A stretch of 64,000 nt of DNA, taken from RGIG4097 sp964599875 (GTDB lineage Bacteria > Bacillota > Clostridia > Christensenellales > CAG-917). The position numbers were made by a program, and so were the translations under genes. This document shows positions 8,449 to 16,084 of the stretch, piece by piece. Below the pieces are notes generated by a model. That model was not told the origin of the DNA and did no database searches. It saw nothing but the letters and a program-made list of their open reading frames with translations. Numbering within the stretch: the stretch's first letter is position 1; every line of letters begins with the position of its first letter. Location: the NCBI GenBank assembly GCA_964599875.1, contig CAZRHE010000003.1, positions 1 to 64,000 of the forward strand, read 5' to 3'.

Positions 8449-8560
8449 CTTATTACCTCTTACTTCTTCACTATTCACTCTTCCCTCAAAGAAAGAATCG
8501 CGCAGAATTTTTTGGGAAGTAAGAAGTAAAAAGTAATAGGTAAGAAGTATTTTGGATTCA
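8449..8560. repeat. Imperfect inverted repeat, AT-rich
   Basis: CTTATTACCTCTTACTTCTT near 8449-8470 is roughly the reverse complement of the purine-rich stretch near 8515-8551 (GAAGTAAGAAGTAAAAAGTA, then ATAGGTAAGAAG). The result is a long imperfect hairpin with an internal spacer. It could be a small MITE-like element. I see no gene between 8449 and 8674. Confidence 0.5.
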
Positions 8561-8674
8561 TGGTGTAGACGCTTATTTTAGCATAATAGCCTTATCCGTT
8601 TTTTTTGCTATTTTTCTTTTCTTGAAAGCAAAATTTCATATTGTTTTTTGAAGTAATCATTTTAAAAACTTTTC

Positions 8675-8703
8675 TTGAAGAGCGTACTTGTGTGTGCTAT
8701 AAT
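8675..8703 (+). promoter_or_regulatory. Promoter of the S23-family gene
   Basis: TTGAAG (8675-8680), a 17-bp spacer and TATAAT (8698-8703). Confidence 0.75.
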
Positions 8704-8730
8704 AACTACAGAGAACGGAGGTTAATTGCG

Positions 8731-9078
8731 ATGGATAGTCCATTGATTGTTAAATCAAAAGAATTTGCATTGCAAATCATTAAAGTTTGCAACGACGTAA
8801 AAAAGAATAGCAAGGAAACTGTATTGACAAATCAATTAATTCGCAGCGGGACAAGCGTCGGTGCAAATATTAGAGAAGCATTTTTCGGGCATAGTACGGC
8901 TGATTTTGTGTCAAAACTCCAAATTGCATTAAAAGAATGTTCCGAAAGCGAATATTGGTTAGAACTTTTGATTGAAAGCGGTTATTGTGATAACACTGAA
9001 GTATTGGCTACTTGTGTCGAAATAAAAAAGTTATTGATTTCATCAATCAACACTGCAAAAAACAAAACGACAAAGTAA
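8731..9078 (+). CDS. Four-helix-bundle protein, S23 family
   Basis: A 115-aa protein of the S23 / bacterial Avd-like four-helix-bundle family (PF05635), first described as products of 23S rRNA intervening sequences. Characteristic blocks are LTNQLIRSGTSVGANIREA (about residues 30-48) and FVSKLQIALKECSESEYWLELL (about 57-78). The ATG at 8731 is chosen because GGAGG lies 9-13 nt upstream and a promoter precedes it; the longer frame starting at 8641 crosses the promoter. It is free-standing, with no rRNA or reverse transcriptase nearby, so neither an IVS nor a diversity-generating role is supported. Cellular function is unknown. It is more AT-rich than its neighbours, which suggests acquisition. 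Confidence 0.88.
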   Translation: MDSPLIVKSKEFALQIIKVCNDVKKNSKETVLTNQLIRSGTSVGANIREAFFGHSTADFVSKLQIALKECSESEYWLELLIESGYCDNTEVLATCVEIKKLLISSINTAKNKTTK

Positions 9079-9086
9079 TTCGATTG

Positions 9087-9375
9087 CCCGTCAAGGTGTT
9101 TTCGTGGTGCCGAAAATCGTGGGTCGTAAGGAGCAAAGCGACGGAATAGCGATTGTTGCAAAGCCAATCGCGTCAGCAAGAGGTTTGACCCCGATAGGGC
9201 ATAAAAAGAAAACACCCGTCAAGGTGTTTTCGTGGTGCCGAAAATCGTGGGTCGTAAGGAGCAAAGCGACGGAATAGCGATTGTTGCAAAGCCAATCGCG
9301 TCAGCAAGAGGTTTGACCCCGATAGGGCATAAAAAGAAAACACCCGTCAAGGTGTTTTCGTGGTGCCGAAAATCG
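9087..9375. repeat. 128-bp tandem repeat containing the tRNA-Leu 3' end and terminator
   Basis: Two identical 128-bp units (9087-9214 and 9215-9342) are followed by a partial third unit (9343-9375) that runs into tRNA-Leu. Each unit contains the last 15 nt of the tRNA gene including CCA (reverse strand) and the CACC-GGTG terminator hairpin. An apparent 60-codon open frame here is only repeat sequence. Confidence 0.93.
9331..9358 (-). terminator. Terminator of tRNA-Leu
   Basis: On the minus strand AAAACACC/GGTGTTTT forms an 8-bp stem followed by TTTTCTTTTT. The same hairpin is repeated in each 128-bp unit (near 9209 and, in part, 9087). Confidence 0.85.
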
Positions 9376-9447
9376 GGGTCGAACCGATACGATATTGCTA
9401 TCGAGGGATTTTAAGTCCCTTGCGTCTGCCTATTCCGCCATTCCGGC
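9361..9447 (-). tRNA. tRNA-Leu (anticodon TAA)
   Basis: The minus strand reads GCCGGAA at the 5' end, pairing with TTTCGGC (one G-T pair). The anticodon loop ACTTAAAAT presents TAA. A long variable arm follows and the T loop is GGTTCGACCCC. The discriminator is A and CCA is encoded. At 87 nt it is a class II tRNA. Both ends are duplicated in flanking tandem repeats. Confidence 0.95.
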
Positions 9448-9601
9448 AAATGATATTAAGTTTCGAGGGGCAGACGCGGGGATGAACATCGTTCATTACA
9501 GTCTGCCTATTCCGCCATTCCGGCAAATGATATTAAGTTTCGAGGGGCAGACGCGGGGATGAACATCGTTCATTACAGTCTGCCTATTCCGCCATTCCGG
9601 C
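9425..9601. repeat. 77-bp tandem repeat containing the tRNA-Leu 5' end
   Basis: Identical 77-bp units start at 9425 (inside the tRNA) and 9502, with a partial third copy from 9579 to 9601. Each begins with the first 23 nt of tRNA-Leu as read on the minus strand. The spacer contains the palindrome ATGAAC/GTTCAT. Confidence 0.93.
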
Positions 9602-9626
9602 AAGTTATATTTGTCAAGTGAAAATA

Positions 9627-9655
9627 AACTTATCACAAACGCTTGCCGTTGTCAA
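9627..9655 (-). promoter_or_regulatory. Likely promoter of tRNA-Leu, upstream of the 77-bp array
   Basis: On the minus strand, TTGACA (9655-9650), a 17-bp spacer and TAAGTT (9632-9627). The transcript would pass through two 5' tRNA fragments before reaching the intact gene. Confidence 0.65.
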
Positions 9656-9735
9656 GGACGATGAAAACTATTTTGCAATTTTTGGGTGCTAACAATACAC
9701 GTGTCGGGAAACAAATGGGGAGCAAAATTTAATTT

Positions 9736-9773
9736 TTGTTGCATTGCGCGATTTTCTATGATAATATTACTAT
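9736..9773 (+). promoter_or_regulatory. Possible promoter of the EAL-like gene
   Basis: TTGCAT at 9739-9744 with TAATAT 17 bp later (9762-9767), among several overlapping AT-rich candidates. The exact boxes are uncertain. Confidence 0.45.
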
Positions 9774-9820
9774 ATACGTGTATAGTGCGCGCCCTTATGC
9801 GCACTGCGCAGGAGAGAACT

Positions 9821-11590
9821 ATGCTTAAAACGGCATACGCAAAGAGAACTACATACAAACCTATCGACTTTTTCTTCCGCGGAGTCGCCGACTCGAAGAC
9901 GAAAAAGGTCGTTTTCGTAGACGCATTCCAGATTCTCAACGACAGATATCTCGGAAGAATGAGCGTGTGCAATTATTTCTTTATCGCTGAAAATTCAGTC
10001 CGAATCAACGAACTCAACGTAATCGCCCTCGACGAACTCGTCAACTATCATCTCGTGATGAGAGAGAATTTTCTCATTCCCGAAAAGGTGACGTACAGTT
10101 TGCCGATAACGACGCGTTTCCTTGAAAACGAAAAGGAATTCGAGATTTTGCTTTCGACGCTGAAGGACAACGGCTACAAGAAAGGGGATCTCGTCATTTC
10201 TTTCAACAGCAACACGATTATGAAAATCGACGACGACGCAAAGAAACGTTACGACCGTTTGCGCCGTTTGGGATACAAGACCTGCATAAACGGATTCGGC
10301 GAGGAATTCAATTCTCTCGACGTTTTCGCAAGGTTCAATTTCGATTATCTCCGCCTCGAGGCGCAGTATTTCGACAGCACTCAACCCAAGAAACGCATAC
10401 TCAATATGCTCGTGAAGTATTGCAGTGCGAACAAAATCGGTCTTATCGTAGAGGGCGTGGATACGCCGGGACAACTCAATAGGTTCAGAAAAGAGGGAGT
10501 GAAACTCGTGACCGGCAAAGCGGTGTCGAAGTTATCCCGCTACGTCACGAACGAATTTTTGGGACTTCCCGAACTCAAAGGGGAGAAGAAAGAGGCGTAT
10601 CTCAAAAAACTCGAAAAGGAACTCACCGCGCTTGCAAAAAAGGAGCAGGCGGAATACGAAGCGTTGGTGCTTGCTGCAAGAGAAAGAGCGAGAGCGGATG
10701 CGGCTGACGGCAAGGTACGCCCGACCGCACCTCGTCCCGAACTTGTGAAATCGCCTTATCAAATCAGGCTGGAACAGCAGAAAGAGAGCGCAAGACGCGC
10801 CGCACTTGCACGAGCGGAAAAATCCGCGGAGCGCAAGGAAGAACAACGTTTGACGAGAGAGGAATATAAAGAACAACGCCTTATCGAAGAGGCTCGTCAC
10901 GGCATGTTCGAAGGGGACGTGCAAAGCATACTTGCATTGGGTGCGCACTCCGACGAAAAGGAAAAGGCGAAAATTGTCGAGAACGAGCCCGAAAAATCTA
11001 AAAAGAAATCTGCAAAGAAGACGGAAACGGCGGAGCCTATTGCGGAAACGGTAGAAACACCCGCGGTTGAATCCGACGACAAGCCCGAAACGAAATCCAA
11101 AAAATCGCAGTCCAAAAAGGCGAAGAATATAGTTGCGGATACGGATAAAGAAAACAAACTCCTCGGCGAATTCAAGGGAAGTAGCCTCGATAAGCAATTG
11201 GGACTCGGCGGCGACTTCGGCGGATTCGGCATGCACCTGTCCTTCACCGACGAGGACGAGCAGGAAATCGTCGGACACTACAACGAAAAAGGGCAGTGGG
11301 TTGACGAGGACGGATATATTTACAACGGATACTTTGACGAGAAAGGAGAGTGGCACGACTACGAAACTTTCGACGCAAAGGAGGAAGGACACTACAACGA
11401 CGACGGTCAATGGGTGGATAAGGACGGAAACGTTTACGACGGATATTTCGACGAAAACGGCAGATGGATAGATTACACCTACGTCGACGCGGACGGCAAT
11501 ACCGTATCAAACGGTTATTACGACGAAAAAATAAAAAAATGGGTTCCTTACGGCTACTTCGACGAAGACGGCGTTTGGAAACTCTTCTGA
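9821..11590 (+). CDS. Degenerate EAL-domain protein with GYFDE-W repeats
   Basis: A 589-aa protein. Residues about 15-250 resemble an EAL cyclic-di-GMP phosphodiesterase domain: SFNSNT (about 130), NGFGEEFNSL (about 157), DYLRLE and VEGVDTPGQL (about 209). The ExL motif reads VDAFQIL and the DDFG motif reads NGFG, so metal-binding acidic residues are lost and catalysis is unlikely; it may bind cyclic-di-GMP or act as a scaffold. A Lys/Glu/Ala-rich coiled region (about 255-450) follows. The C-terminus (about 483-589) contains several GHYNxxGQWVD and GYFDExGxW repeats. There is no signal peptide or membrane segment. The ATG at 9821 has GGAGAG 5 nt upstream. It is the first gene of the SipW/TasA-like locus, 9 nt before the next gene. 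Confidence 0.75.
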   Translation: MLKTAYAKRTTYKPIDFFFRGVADSKTKKVVFVDAFQILNDRYLGRMSVCNYFFIAENSVRINELNVIALDELVNYHLVMRENFLIPEKVTYSLPITTRFLENEKEFEILLSTLKDNGYKKGDLVISFNSNTIMKIDDDAKKRYDRLRRLGYKTCINGFGEEFNSLDVFARFNFDYLRLEAQYFDSTQPKKRILNMLVKYCSANKIGLIVEGVDTPGQLNRFRKEGVKLVTGKAVSKLSRYVTNEFLGLPELKGEKKEAYLKKLEKELTALAKKEQAEYEALVLAARERARADAADGKVRPTAPRPELVKSPYQIRLEQQKESARRAALARAEKSAERKEEQRLTREEYKEQRLIEEARHGMFEGDVQSILALGAHSDEKEKAKIVENEPEKSKKKSAKKTETAEPIAETVETPAVESDDKPETKSKKSQSKKAKNIVADTDKENKLLGEFKGSSLDKQLGLGGDFGGFGMHLSFTDEDEQEIVGHYNEKGQWVDEDGYIYNGYFDEKGEWHDYETFDAKEEGHYNDDGQWVDKDGNVYDGYFDENGRWIDYTYVDADGNTVSNGYYDEKIKKWVPYGYFDEDGVWKLF

Positions 11591-11599
11591 TAACGGATA

Positions 11600-12814
11600 A
11601 TGGCAGACGAAATCAACAACGAAATCAATCCCGAAGTCAACGAAACAGAGTCGGCAAACGTCGAGAGCAAATCTCCCGATAAGTCCGACAAGGCGGATAA
11701 GCCTAAAAAAATCAAGGCTCACCGCATGACCAAGGAAGAAAAAGCAGCGGCTCGCGAGGCGCAAAAAGAGAAATCCCGCCGTCAAAAGGAGTGGGAGGAC
11801 AGTATCGTTGCAAACAAGCGAGTGAAACGCGAAGAAACGCGACGCAAACTTAAACGTGCGTTGCTGATTTTACTTGTCTTTTCGTTGATATTGACTTCCG
11901 TCGTGTACGTCATGTTGCTCTTCATCGAAGAGAACAATATCCGCATAACTGCGTCATCCAAGGACGATAAGTCGATAGAGTTGTCTTTCGACCGCGATAA
12001 TTGGTCCCCGTTTCTCGACGTGAAAGGCCCTGAAGAAATGTGGAATATCAGTTACGATCCGACTTATAAACAGGGCGACGTGCCTACGCTTGCGACAATC
12101 GAACAAAAACTCCGCAGTTACGAGGAGAATCCGTCCGAAAACGAAATCGCGGGCAACCATAGCAGAAGTAACGTGATAGAATTCTGTTTCTTCCTCCGCA
12201 ACAGCGGTTCGGAAAGAGTGGAATATAAGGCGGAAATGCTCCTGTCCTCGAACGACGAAGGGCTTGAAGACGCAATCCGCGTCGCGTGGGGCGAGGGATA
12301 CTACGGCACCAACGCCGAGCAACCCGACCGCGCGCAATATAACGTCAGGTGTTACGCGGCTCCGTCGGATAGAGAAGTGCTTGCATACAACAAGACGGAC
12401 GGCAGAGGCAACGTATATGAGCAGGGCGGTGTGGAAAAAATCGCATATCCCGTTTGGACGAGCGGTTCATGGGACTCTGCAAAGAATCCTCCTTGCACCA
12501 CCGAAAACTTGCAAAAGTACGAAGAGGGGCTCGAATGGAATTCCGTCACGGGCAACTATCAAAGCGTTAGTTTGAAAGGGGAGGACGGCAAGGATAAGTA
12601 CGCCTCTGCGGAAGAATACCTGCTTGCTACGGGATATGAAAACACCATTCCGTTCCTCGGCGACGATTGCGTTTTGAATGAAACGTCTTACCTAAACGCA
12701 GGCGAAACGCTGTGCGTGTATATAGCGATTTGGATTGAAGGTTCTGACTTCGATTGCGGAGATAGCGCAATCGACGGCTACGTCACCTTGTCGATTAACT
12801 TCACCGTAGAATAA
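11600..12814 (+). CDS. Membrane-anchored TasA/camelysin-related protein
   Basis: A 404-aa protein with a long basic, charged cytoplasmic N-terminus (to about residue 88), one transmembrane helix (about 89-112) and an extracellular domain. The C-terminal VYIAIWIEGSDFDC matches a motif near the C-terminus of the secreted protein at 13856 (IRFEIWVEGTDNEC), and more weakly that at 16085 (LIIYICGPDSDC), so all three probably share a fold. Unlike them it keeps its membrane anchor and has no TYAWF cleavage motif. I infer an anchor or base subunit for the secreted proteins. It follows the EAL-like gene by 9 nt with only a weak ribosome binding site, so the two are likely coupled. Confidence 0.65.
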   Translation: MADEINNEINPEVNETESANVESKSPDKSDKADKPKKIKAHRMTKEEKAAAREAQKEKSRRQKEWEDSIVANKRVKREETRRKLKRALLILLVFSLILTSVVYVMLLFIEENNIRITASSKDDKSIELSFDRDNWSPFLDVKGPEEMWNISYDPTYKQGDVPTLATIEQKLRSYEENPSENEIAGNHSRSNVIEFCFFLRNSGSERVEYKAEMLLSSNDEGLEDAIRVAWGEGYYGTNAEQPDRAQYNVRCYAAPSDREVLAYNKTDGRGNVYEQGGVEKIAYPVWTSGSWDSAKNPPCTTENLQKYEEGLEWNSVTGNYQSVSLKGEDGKDKYASAEEYLLATGYENTIPFLGDDCVLNETSYLNAGETLCVYIAIWIEGSDFDCGDSAIDGYVTLSINFTVE

Positions 12815-12821
12815 GAGCGCA

Positions 12822-12975
12822 GACGCGATAAAACTTCGTTTTCCTGGTCTGTCGCTCTCGGCGCCGAATGTCGATGCATGCATCGAGCGCCGACGCACGT
12901 CGCCAGTTTGCTCGACCGCAAACGCGACAGCGGTGCGTTTTGCTAGAGGCGGCTCGTCGCAAAACGAGAGTTGAA
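12822..12975 (+). repeat. Diverged third copy of the leader repeat (repeat B)
   Basis: This is clearly similar to 13583-13738 within the 366-bp inverted repeat, with scattered substitutions, and ends before the GGGACACCCGCACC part. It contains the same self-complementary blocks (GGCGCCGAATGTCGATG and its partner, and CGTTTTGC/GCAAAACG). It directly follows the gene ending at 12814. Confidence 0.85.
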
Positions 12976-12984
12976 TGTGTTTTA

Positions 12985-13095
12985 AATCAGTGTTCCGCTA
13001 AATTTTCGTTTTGGTGGAATGTGAGTATAAGTAACGTTTCGCTTCCGCGAGATTCTCACGCTGCGCTCAGAATGACAGAGAACGAGGGTGGATAG
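12985..13095. repeat. Fragment of repeat C and an AGATTCTCACGCTGCGCTC-type motif
   Basis: GTTCCGCTAAATTTTCGTTTTGGTGGAAT resembles the TATTCCGCAAAATTTTCG block of repeat C (20250 and 58188). It is followed by GAGATTCTCACGCTGCGCTC, a short intergenic motif I recall as recurring in Bacillota genomes. No coding region is supported. Confidence 0.5.
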
Positions 13096-13459
13096 GTTAC
13101 AATGTCATTCGGATAAGTTGCTGAGAAAGAAACAGTATCCACAAAAACAAGGTTTGAATTGTGGAAAAATCAAAAATTTTTAAGAAAATTTTCATAAACT
13201 TTTTGAACAAGTTTTTTAGAGAATATTCGCGTATGCGTACGTATGTAGGCATATGCACGCGAAATGATTTTGCAAAATAATTATGCAAAAATCTACGTGA
13301 AAATGGTGGAAGATTGCAATATTTACGGAATAATTATGCGGCACGCTAAATAAGGTTGAAAGGTGAATTCTGGATAAAATCGAGATAAAAAATATCGTTT
13401 TTTCGGTGTTTTGGCGGGGGAAAATGAACAGATAAAAGCAAAATGTTGAAAAAATACTA
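13096..13459. other. AT-rich intergenic stretch, nothing recognised
   Basis: About 360 bp of AT-rich DNA. Open frames on the minus strand have no ribosome binding site or recognisable product. It separates the preceding gene and its repeats from the promoter at 13460, and may hold regulatory sites. Confidence 0.4.
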
Positions 13460-13488
13460 TTGACAAATTTTTGCAATAAATATACAAT
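13460..13488 (+). promoter_or_regulatory. Strong promoter of the left TasA-like gene
   Basis: TTGACA (13460-13465), a 17-bp spacer and TACAAT (13483-13488) preceded by TA. It lies outside the 366-bp inverted repeat, giving a predicted 5' leader of about 360 nt. Confidence 0.8.
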
Positions 13489-13569
13489 ATGCGTGAATAA
13501 GGGTAGGGCAGAGTGCGCCCTCGCGCGTAAGCGTATGCACTCGTCCGAAGTTATTCGTGCACGTTAAAG

Positions 13570-13935
13570 GGGGGTTTCGCGGTGACGCGATAAAACTTCG
13601 TTTTCCTGGTCAACCGCTCTCGGCGCCGAATGTCGATGCGCGCATCGAGCGCCGACGCACGTCGCATGTTTGCTCCACCGCAAACGCGACAGTGGTGCGT
13701 TTTGCTAGAGACGGCTCGTCGCAAAACGAAAGTTTGAAGATATGGCGGGACACCCGCACCCGATTAGGAACGGCACCACAAAACAACGAATTATCAAACA
13801 TAAAAATATACATTCAGTCACTGCAAGTCGGCGGCTGATGAAAAAAGGAGAGATTATGAAAAAGAAAGGTTTGATAGTAGCAACCATCGTGATGGTACTC
13901 GTCCTCGCAGTATCCCTCTCGACCGCAACTTACGC
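13570..13935 (+). repeat. 366-bp perfect inverted repeat, left copy (repeat B)
   Basis: Read against 17387-17022 on the opposite strand, I found no mismatch or gap. The repeat spans most of the untranslated leader, the AAAGGAG ribosome binding site, the start codon and the signal-peptide codons up to ACTTACGC. Identity stops just before the Trp-Phe codons. The leader part contains several hairpins (GGCGCCG...GAGCGCC, and CGTTTTGC...GCAAAACG) and the GGCGGGACACCCGCACCCGAT block also found in repeat C. Confidence 0.95.
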
Positions 13936-14917
13936 CTGGTTCTCTAGTCAAGCACAAGCAACCGTTGAAGATTTGACCGTTGCCGTTACGCCTGCAACCG
14001 GTGTTGAAATTGCAGTCTATCAAGGTGATTCGTTCTACAACGGAAACATGGAATACACGAAGAATACCAAATCTTGGTCTTCCGATACCGAAGGTTTTGG
14101 CACTTTGGTTAATTTCAGCAGCGTAGAACTCGGCAAAATCAACAATGCAATTCTTTACGCAAGCAGCGCAAATCTTGCAAAAGTTCCTTCTGCGGCACAA
14201 TACGTTTACACCATTGCTTCTAAAGAAACCGGTACAACTCTTGCGGCGACCGATTATATCATCAACTCGGACGGCAGCATAACTGCATGCACTGCAAGCG
14301 ACACTGCGGTTGCGGATACTGTTTATGCAACCAGAGTTGCTTTGACTGCGGACAACAAGTTCTATAGACCCACGGGTCTTGACAATGCTGGTGATCCTTA
14401 CGGATTCTACGTAGCAGATGCAAACGACAAACAAGAAAACGTCTACACCACTTATTATGACATTCCTCTTGCAATGCGTTCTGTCAAAGACACCAAAGCA
14501 ATCGTTTGTACGCTTAAGATTAAACCCGACGGAGATAATAAAACCAATCTCTATCCCGGCATGGCGGCATCCACATTCGTAAATATGTACGTTGGTGATG
14601 ACCTTGCGGCAACGTTTGAGGCATATAAATCTGCAAAATATTCATCCGGTACTATCACTGGTGCAGACGATGCAGAAGGCGCATATTCCTTCATAGTTGC
14701 AAAAGGTAACCTTAATACAAGCGACGTTTACAAGATTCGCTTTGAAATTTGGGTTGAAGGCACCGACAACGAATGTAACAACACCACCACTCAAGCAACC
14801 AGTTTCACCGTTGATTATTCCTTTGACATTATCGACGAAGCAGTGACTGGCAACAGCGTTGAAAAAGACGGCGTAACCTATAAAGTCGTAGATGGTTTGA
14901 CTCAAACCAAAGCATAA
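13856..14917 (+). CDS. TasA/camelysin-like secreted protein, left copy
   Basis: A 353-aa secreted protein. The signal peptide (residues 1-28) has a KKK start, a long hydrophobic core and the STATYAWF motif of SipW-dependent substrates such as TasA. The mature part is rich in Thr, Ser and Ala and ends with FEIWVEGTDNEC and an alternating-strand tail, consistent with a beta-sandwich fibre subunit. The ATG at 13856 has AAAGGAG 6 nt upstream; longer in-frame starts lie in repeat leader. Its first 80 bp and about 290 nt of leader are identical to the convergent gene at 16085-17101. A dedicated SipW-type peptidase is encoded at 17677. The specific role (fibre, matrix or surface) is inferred. Confidence 0.8.
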   Translation: MKKKGLIVATIVMVLVLAVSLSTATYAWFSSQAQATVEDLTVAVTPATGVEIAVYQGDSFYNGNMEYTKNTKSWSSDTEGFGTLVNFSSVELGKINNAILYASSANLAKVPSAAQYVYTIASKETGTTLAATDYIINSDGSITACTASDTAVADTVYATRVALTADNKFYRPTGLDNAGDPYGFYVADANDKQENVYTTYYDIPLAMRSVKDTKAIVCTLKIKPDGDNKTNLYPGMAASTFVNMYVGDDLAATFEAYKSAKYSSGTITGADDAEGAYSFIVAKGNLNTSDVYKIRFEIWVEGTDNECNNTTTQATSFTVDYSFDIIDEAVTGNSVEKDGVTYKVVDGLTQTKA

Positions 14918-14937
14918 TAATTCAACAAACCTTACAT

Positions 14938-14967
14938 AAAAAAGAGAGCCGCTCGGCTCTCTTTTTT
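14938..14967 (+). terminator. Terminator of the left TasA-like gene
   Basis: A-rich flank, GAGAGCCG/CGGCTCTC stem and a six-T run. It is almost the same sequence as the hairpin at 16034-16065 that serves the convergent gene. Confidence 0.92.
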
Positions 14968-15020
14968 ATTGCGGTTGTAAAATCCGTAAGAATGTGTTAA
15001 TCTTTGAATGAGGTGTGAGT

Positions 15021-15710
15021 ATGAAAGAGATAGTCAAAGACAACGCCAAAATAGTCGGGAAAACCGCCGCATCCATTGTCAAAGAATTTTCGAAAGAAGT
15101 TCTTGCAAACGTTCCGTACGTCAATGCGATTATCAATTCATTAAGCGAAGTTTATCACACCTGCAAAAACTTGAAATTGAATTCGTTTTTATATTCCCTT
15201 GCCAAGAGCATTGAAAGCAATTCGCAAATAGTAGACTACGATTCTCTTGTCAAAATGCTGTCAAACGGTTCCAATATCATCGGCGATATTATTGATAGCG
15301 TATTAATTTCAAGGTCTGAAAAAACGCAATTCATTTTGGGCATAATTGCAGGCAATTACTACTATCACGACACTTTCGATTATGAAGATTTAACGCTTAT
15401 AGGTGCGATAAGAAACCTTTTGGACGAAGACCTAAATAAGTTCGCGGAATTGTATGAAACTATTGAAAAATATGGTAGAGATTCCACTTCATACACACCA
15501 AACGAAATCAATCCGTCCACGTCGGATTACGTTTGCATTGAAAAACTTGTTTCGGCAGGACTATTCGGTTCAAAATCTTATAAACCGCTTACGTTTGCCG
15601 ATGAGAAAGTGAACGGCATAACTTTGGTTATTACTCCTGTTTCAACACGGCTAAAAACATATTTAGACTACCTAAATGGTGAAAACTTCACCGCTGATCT
15701 ATTCAAATAA
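15021..15710 (+). CDS. Unknown helical protein between the convergent TasA-like genes
   Basis: A 229-aa protein I do not recognise. It is mostly helical by composition, begins MKEIVKDNAKIVGKTAASIV, and has a mildly hydrophobic stretch near residues 28-45 and a conserved-looking YDSLVKMLSNGSNIIGDIIDS segment around 75-95. There is no signal peptide. The ATG at 15021 follows GAGGTG by 5 nt. It is more AT-rich than the housekeeping genes and sits on the segment that would invert between the 366-bp repeats. It could be a passenger gene or an accessory factor; no function can be assigned. Confidence 0.7.
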   Translation: MKEIVKDNAKIVGKTAASIVKEFSKEVLANVPYVNAIINSLSEVYHTCKNLKLNSFLYSLAKSIESNSQIVDYDSLVKMLSNGSNIIGDIIDSVLISRSEKTQFILGIIAGNYYYHDTFDYEDLTLIGAIRNLLDEDLNKFAELYETIEKYGRDSTSYTPNEINPSTSDYVCIEKLVSAGLFGSKSYKPLTFADEKVNGITLVITPVSTRLKTYLDYLNGENFTADLFK

Positions 15711-16033
15711 AGGTGAGTGGCATATTTCATTCGCCTACAAACAAAAACCCCCAACGCATCTACATAAACCGTCCACGCGAACGCGTAGCCCTTCGAATAC
15801 GTTAGAGGATTACTGCTTCAATTATATGCAAGAAAAGGATTTCTCATTCACTTGCAAATTTATTGTAAACAACTTTTATCCGTTTGTCAATAAACGATGA
15901 CAGTTTTGTTTCATATTTGTGCAACTTTTTTTCACTTTTAGTGCAAAAGTTTTCGCATTTTGCGCAATTTTGTTTCGCATTTGTGCAAAAGAATATCATC
16001 GTTATTTCAGCGATTTCAACTTGGGAAAACACA
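15711..16033. other. AT-rich intergenic region with short direct repeats
   Basis: A 74-codon frame (15676-15900) overlaps the previous gene and lacks a ribosome binding site, so it is not called. From 15905 to 15990 there are four loosely repeated units resembling TTTCGCATTTGTGCAA. No other feature is visible. Confidence 0.5.
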
Positions 16034-16065
16034 TAAAAAAGAGAGCCAAGCGGCTCTCTTTTTTA
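16034..16065 (-). terminator. Terminator of the right TasA-like gene
   Basis: GAGAGCC/GGCTCTC stem with A and T runs on both sides, so it may work in both directions. Confidence 0.9.
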
Positions 16066-16084
16066 TGGTTTGATTAGTGTTTAA

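Noticed and set aside
8731..9078. Accessory protein (Avd) of a diversity-generating retroelement
   Set aside because: The fold family fits, but there is no reverse transcriptase, template repeat or variable repeat in the window.
9087..9601. CRISPR-like array
   Set aside because: The repeats are 128 and 77 bp, directly adjacent without unique spacers, and contain tRNA fragments. No cas genes are nearby.
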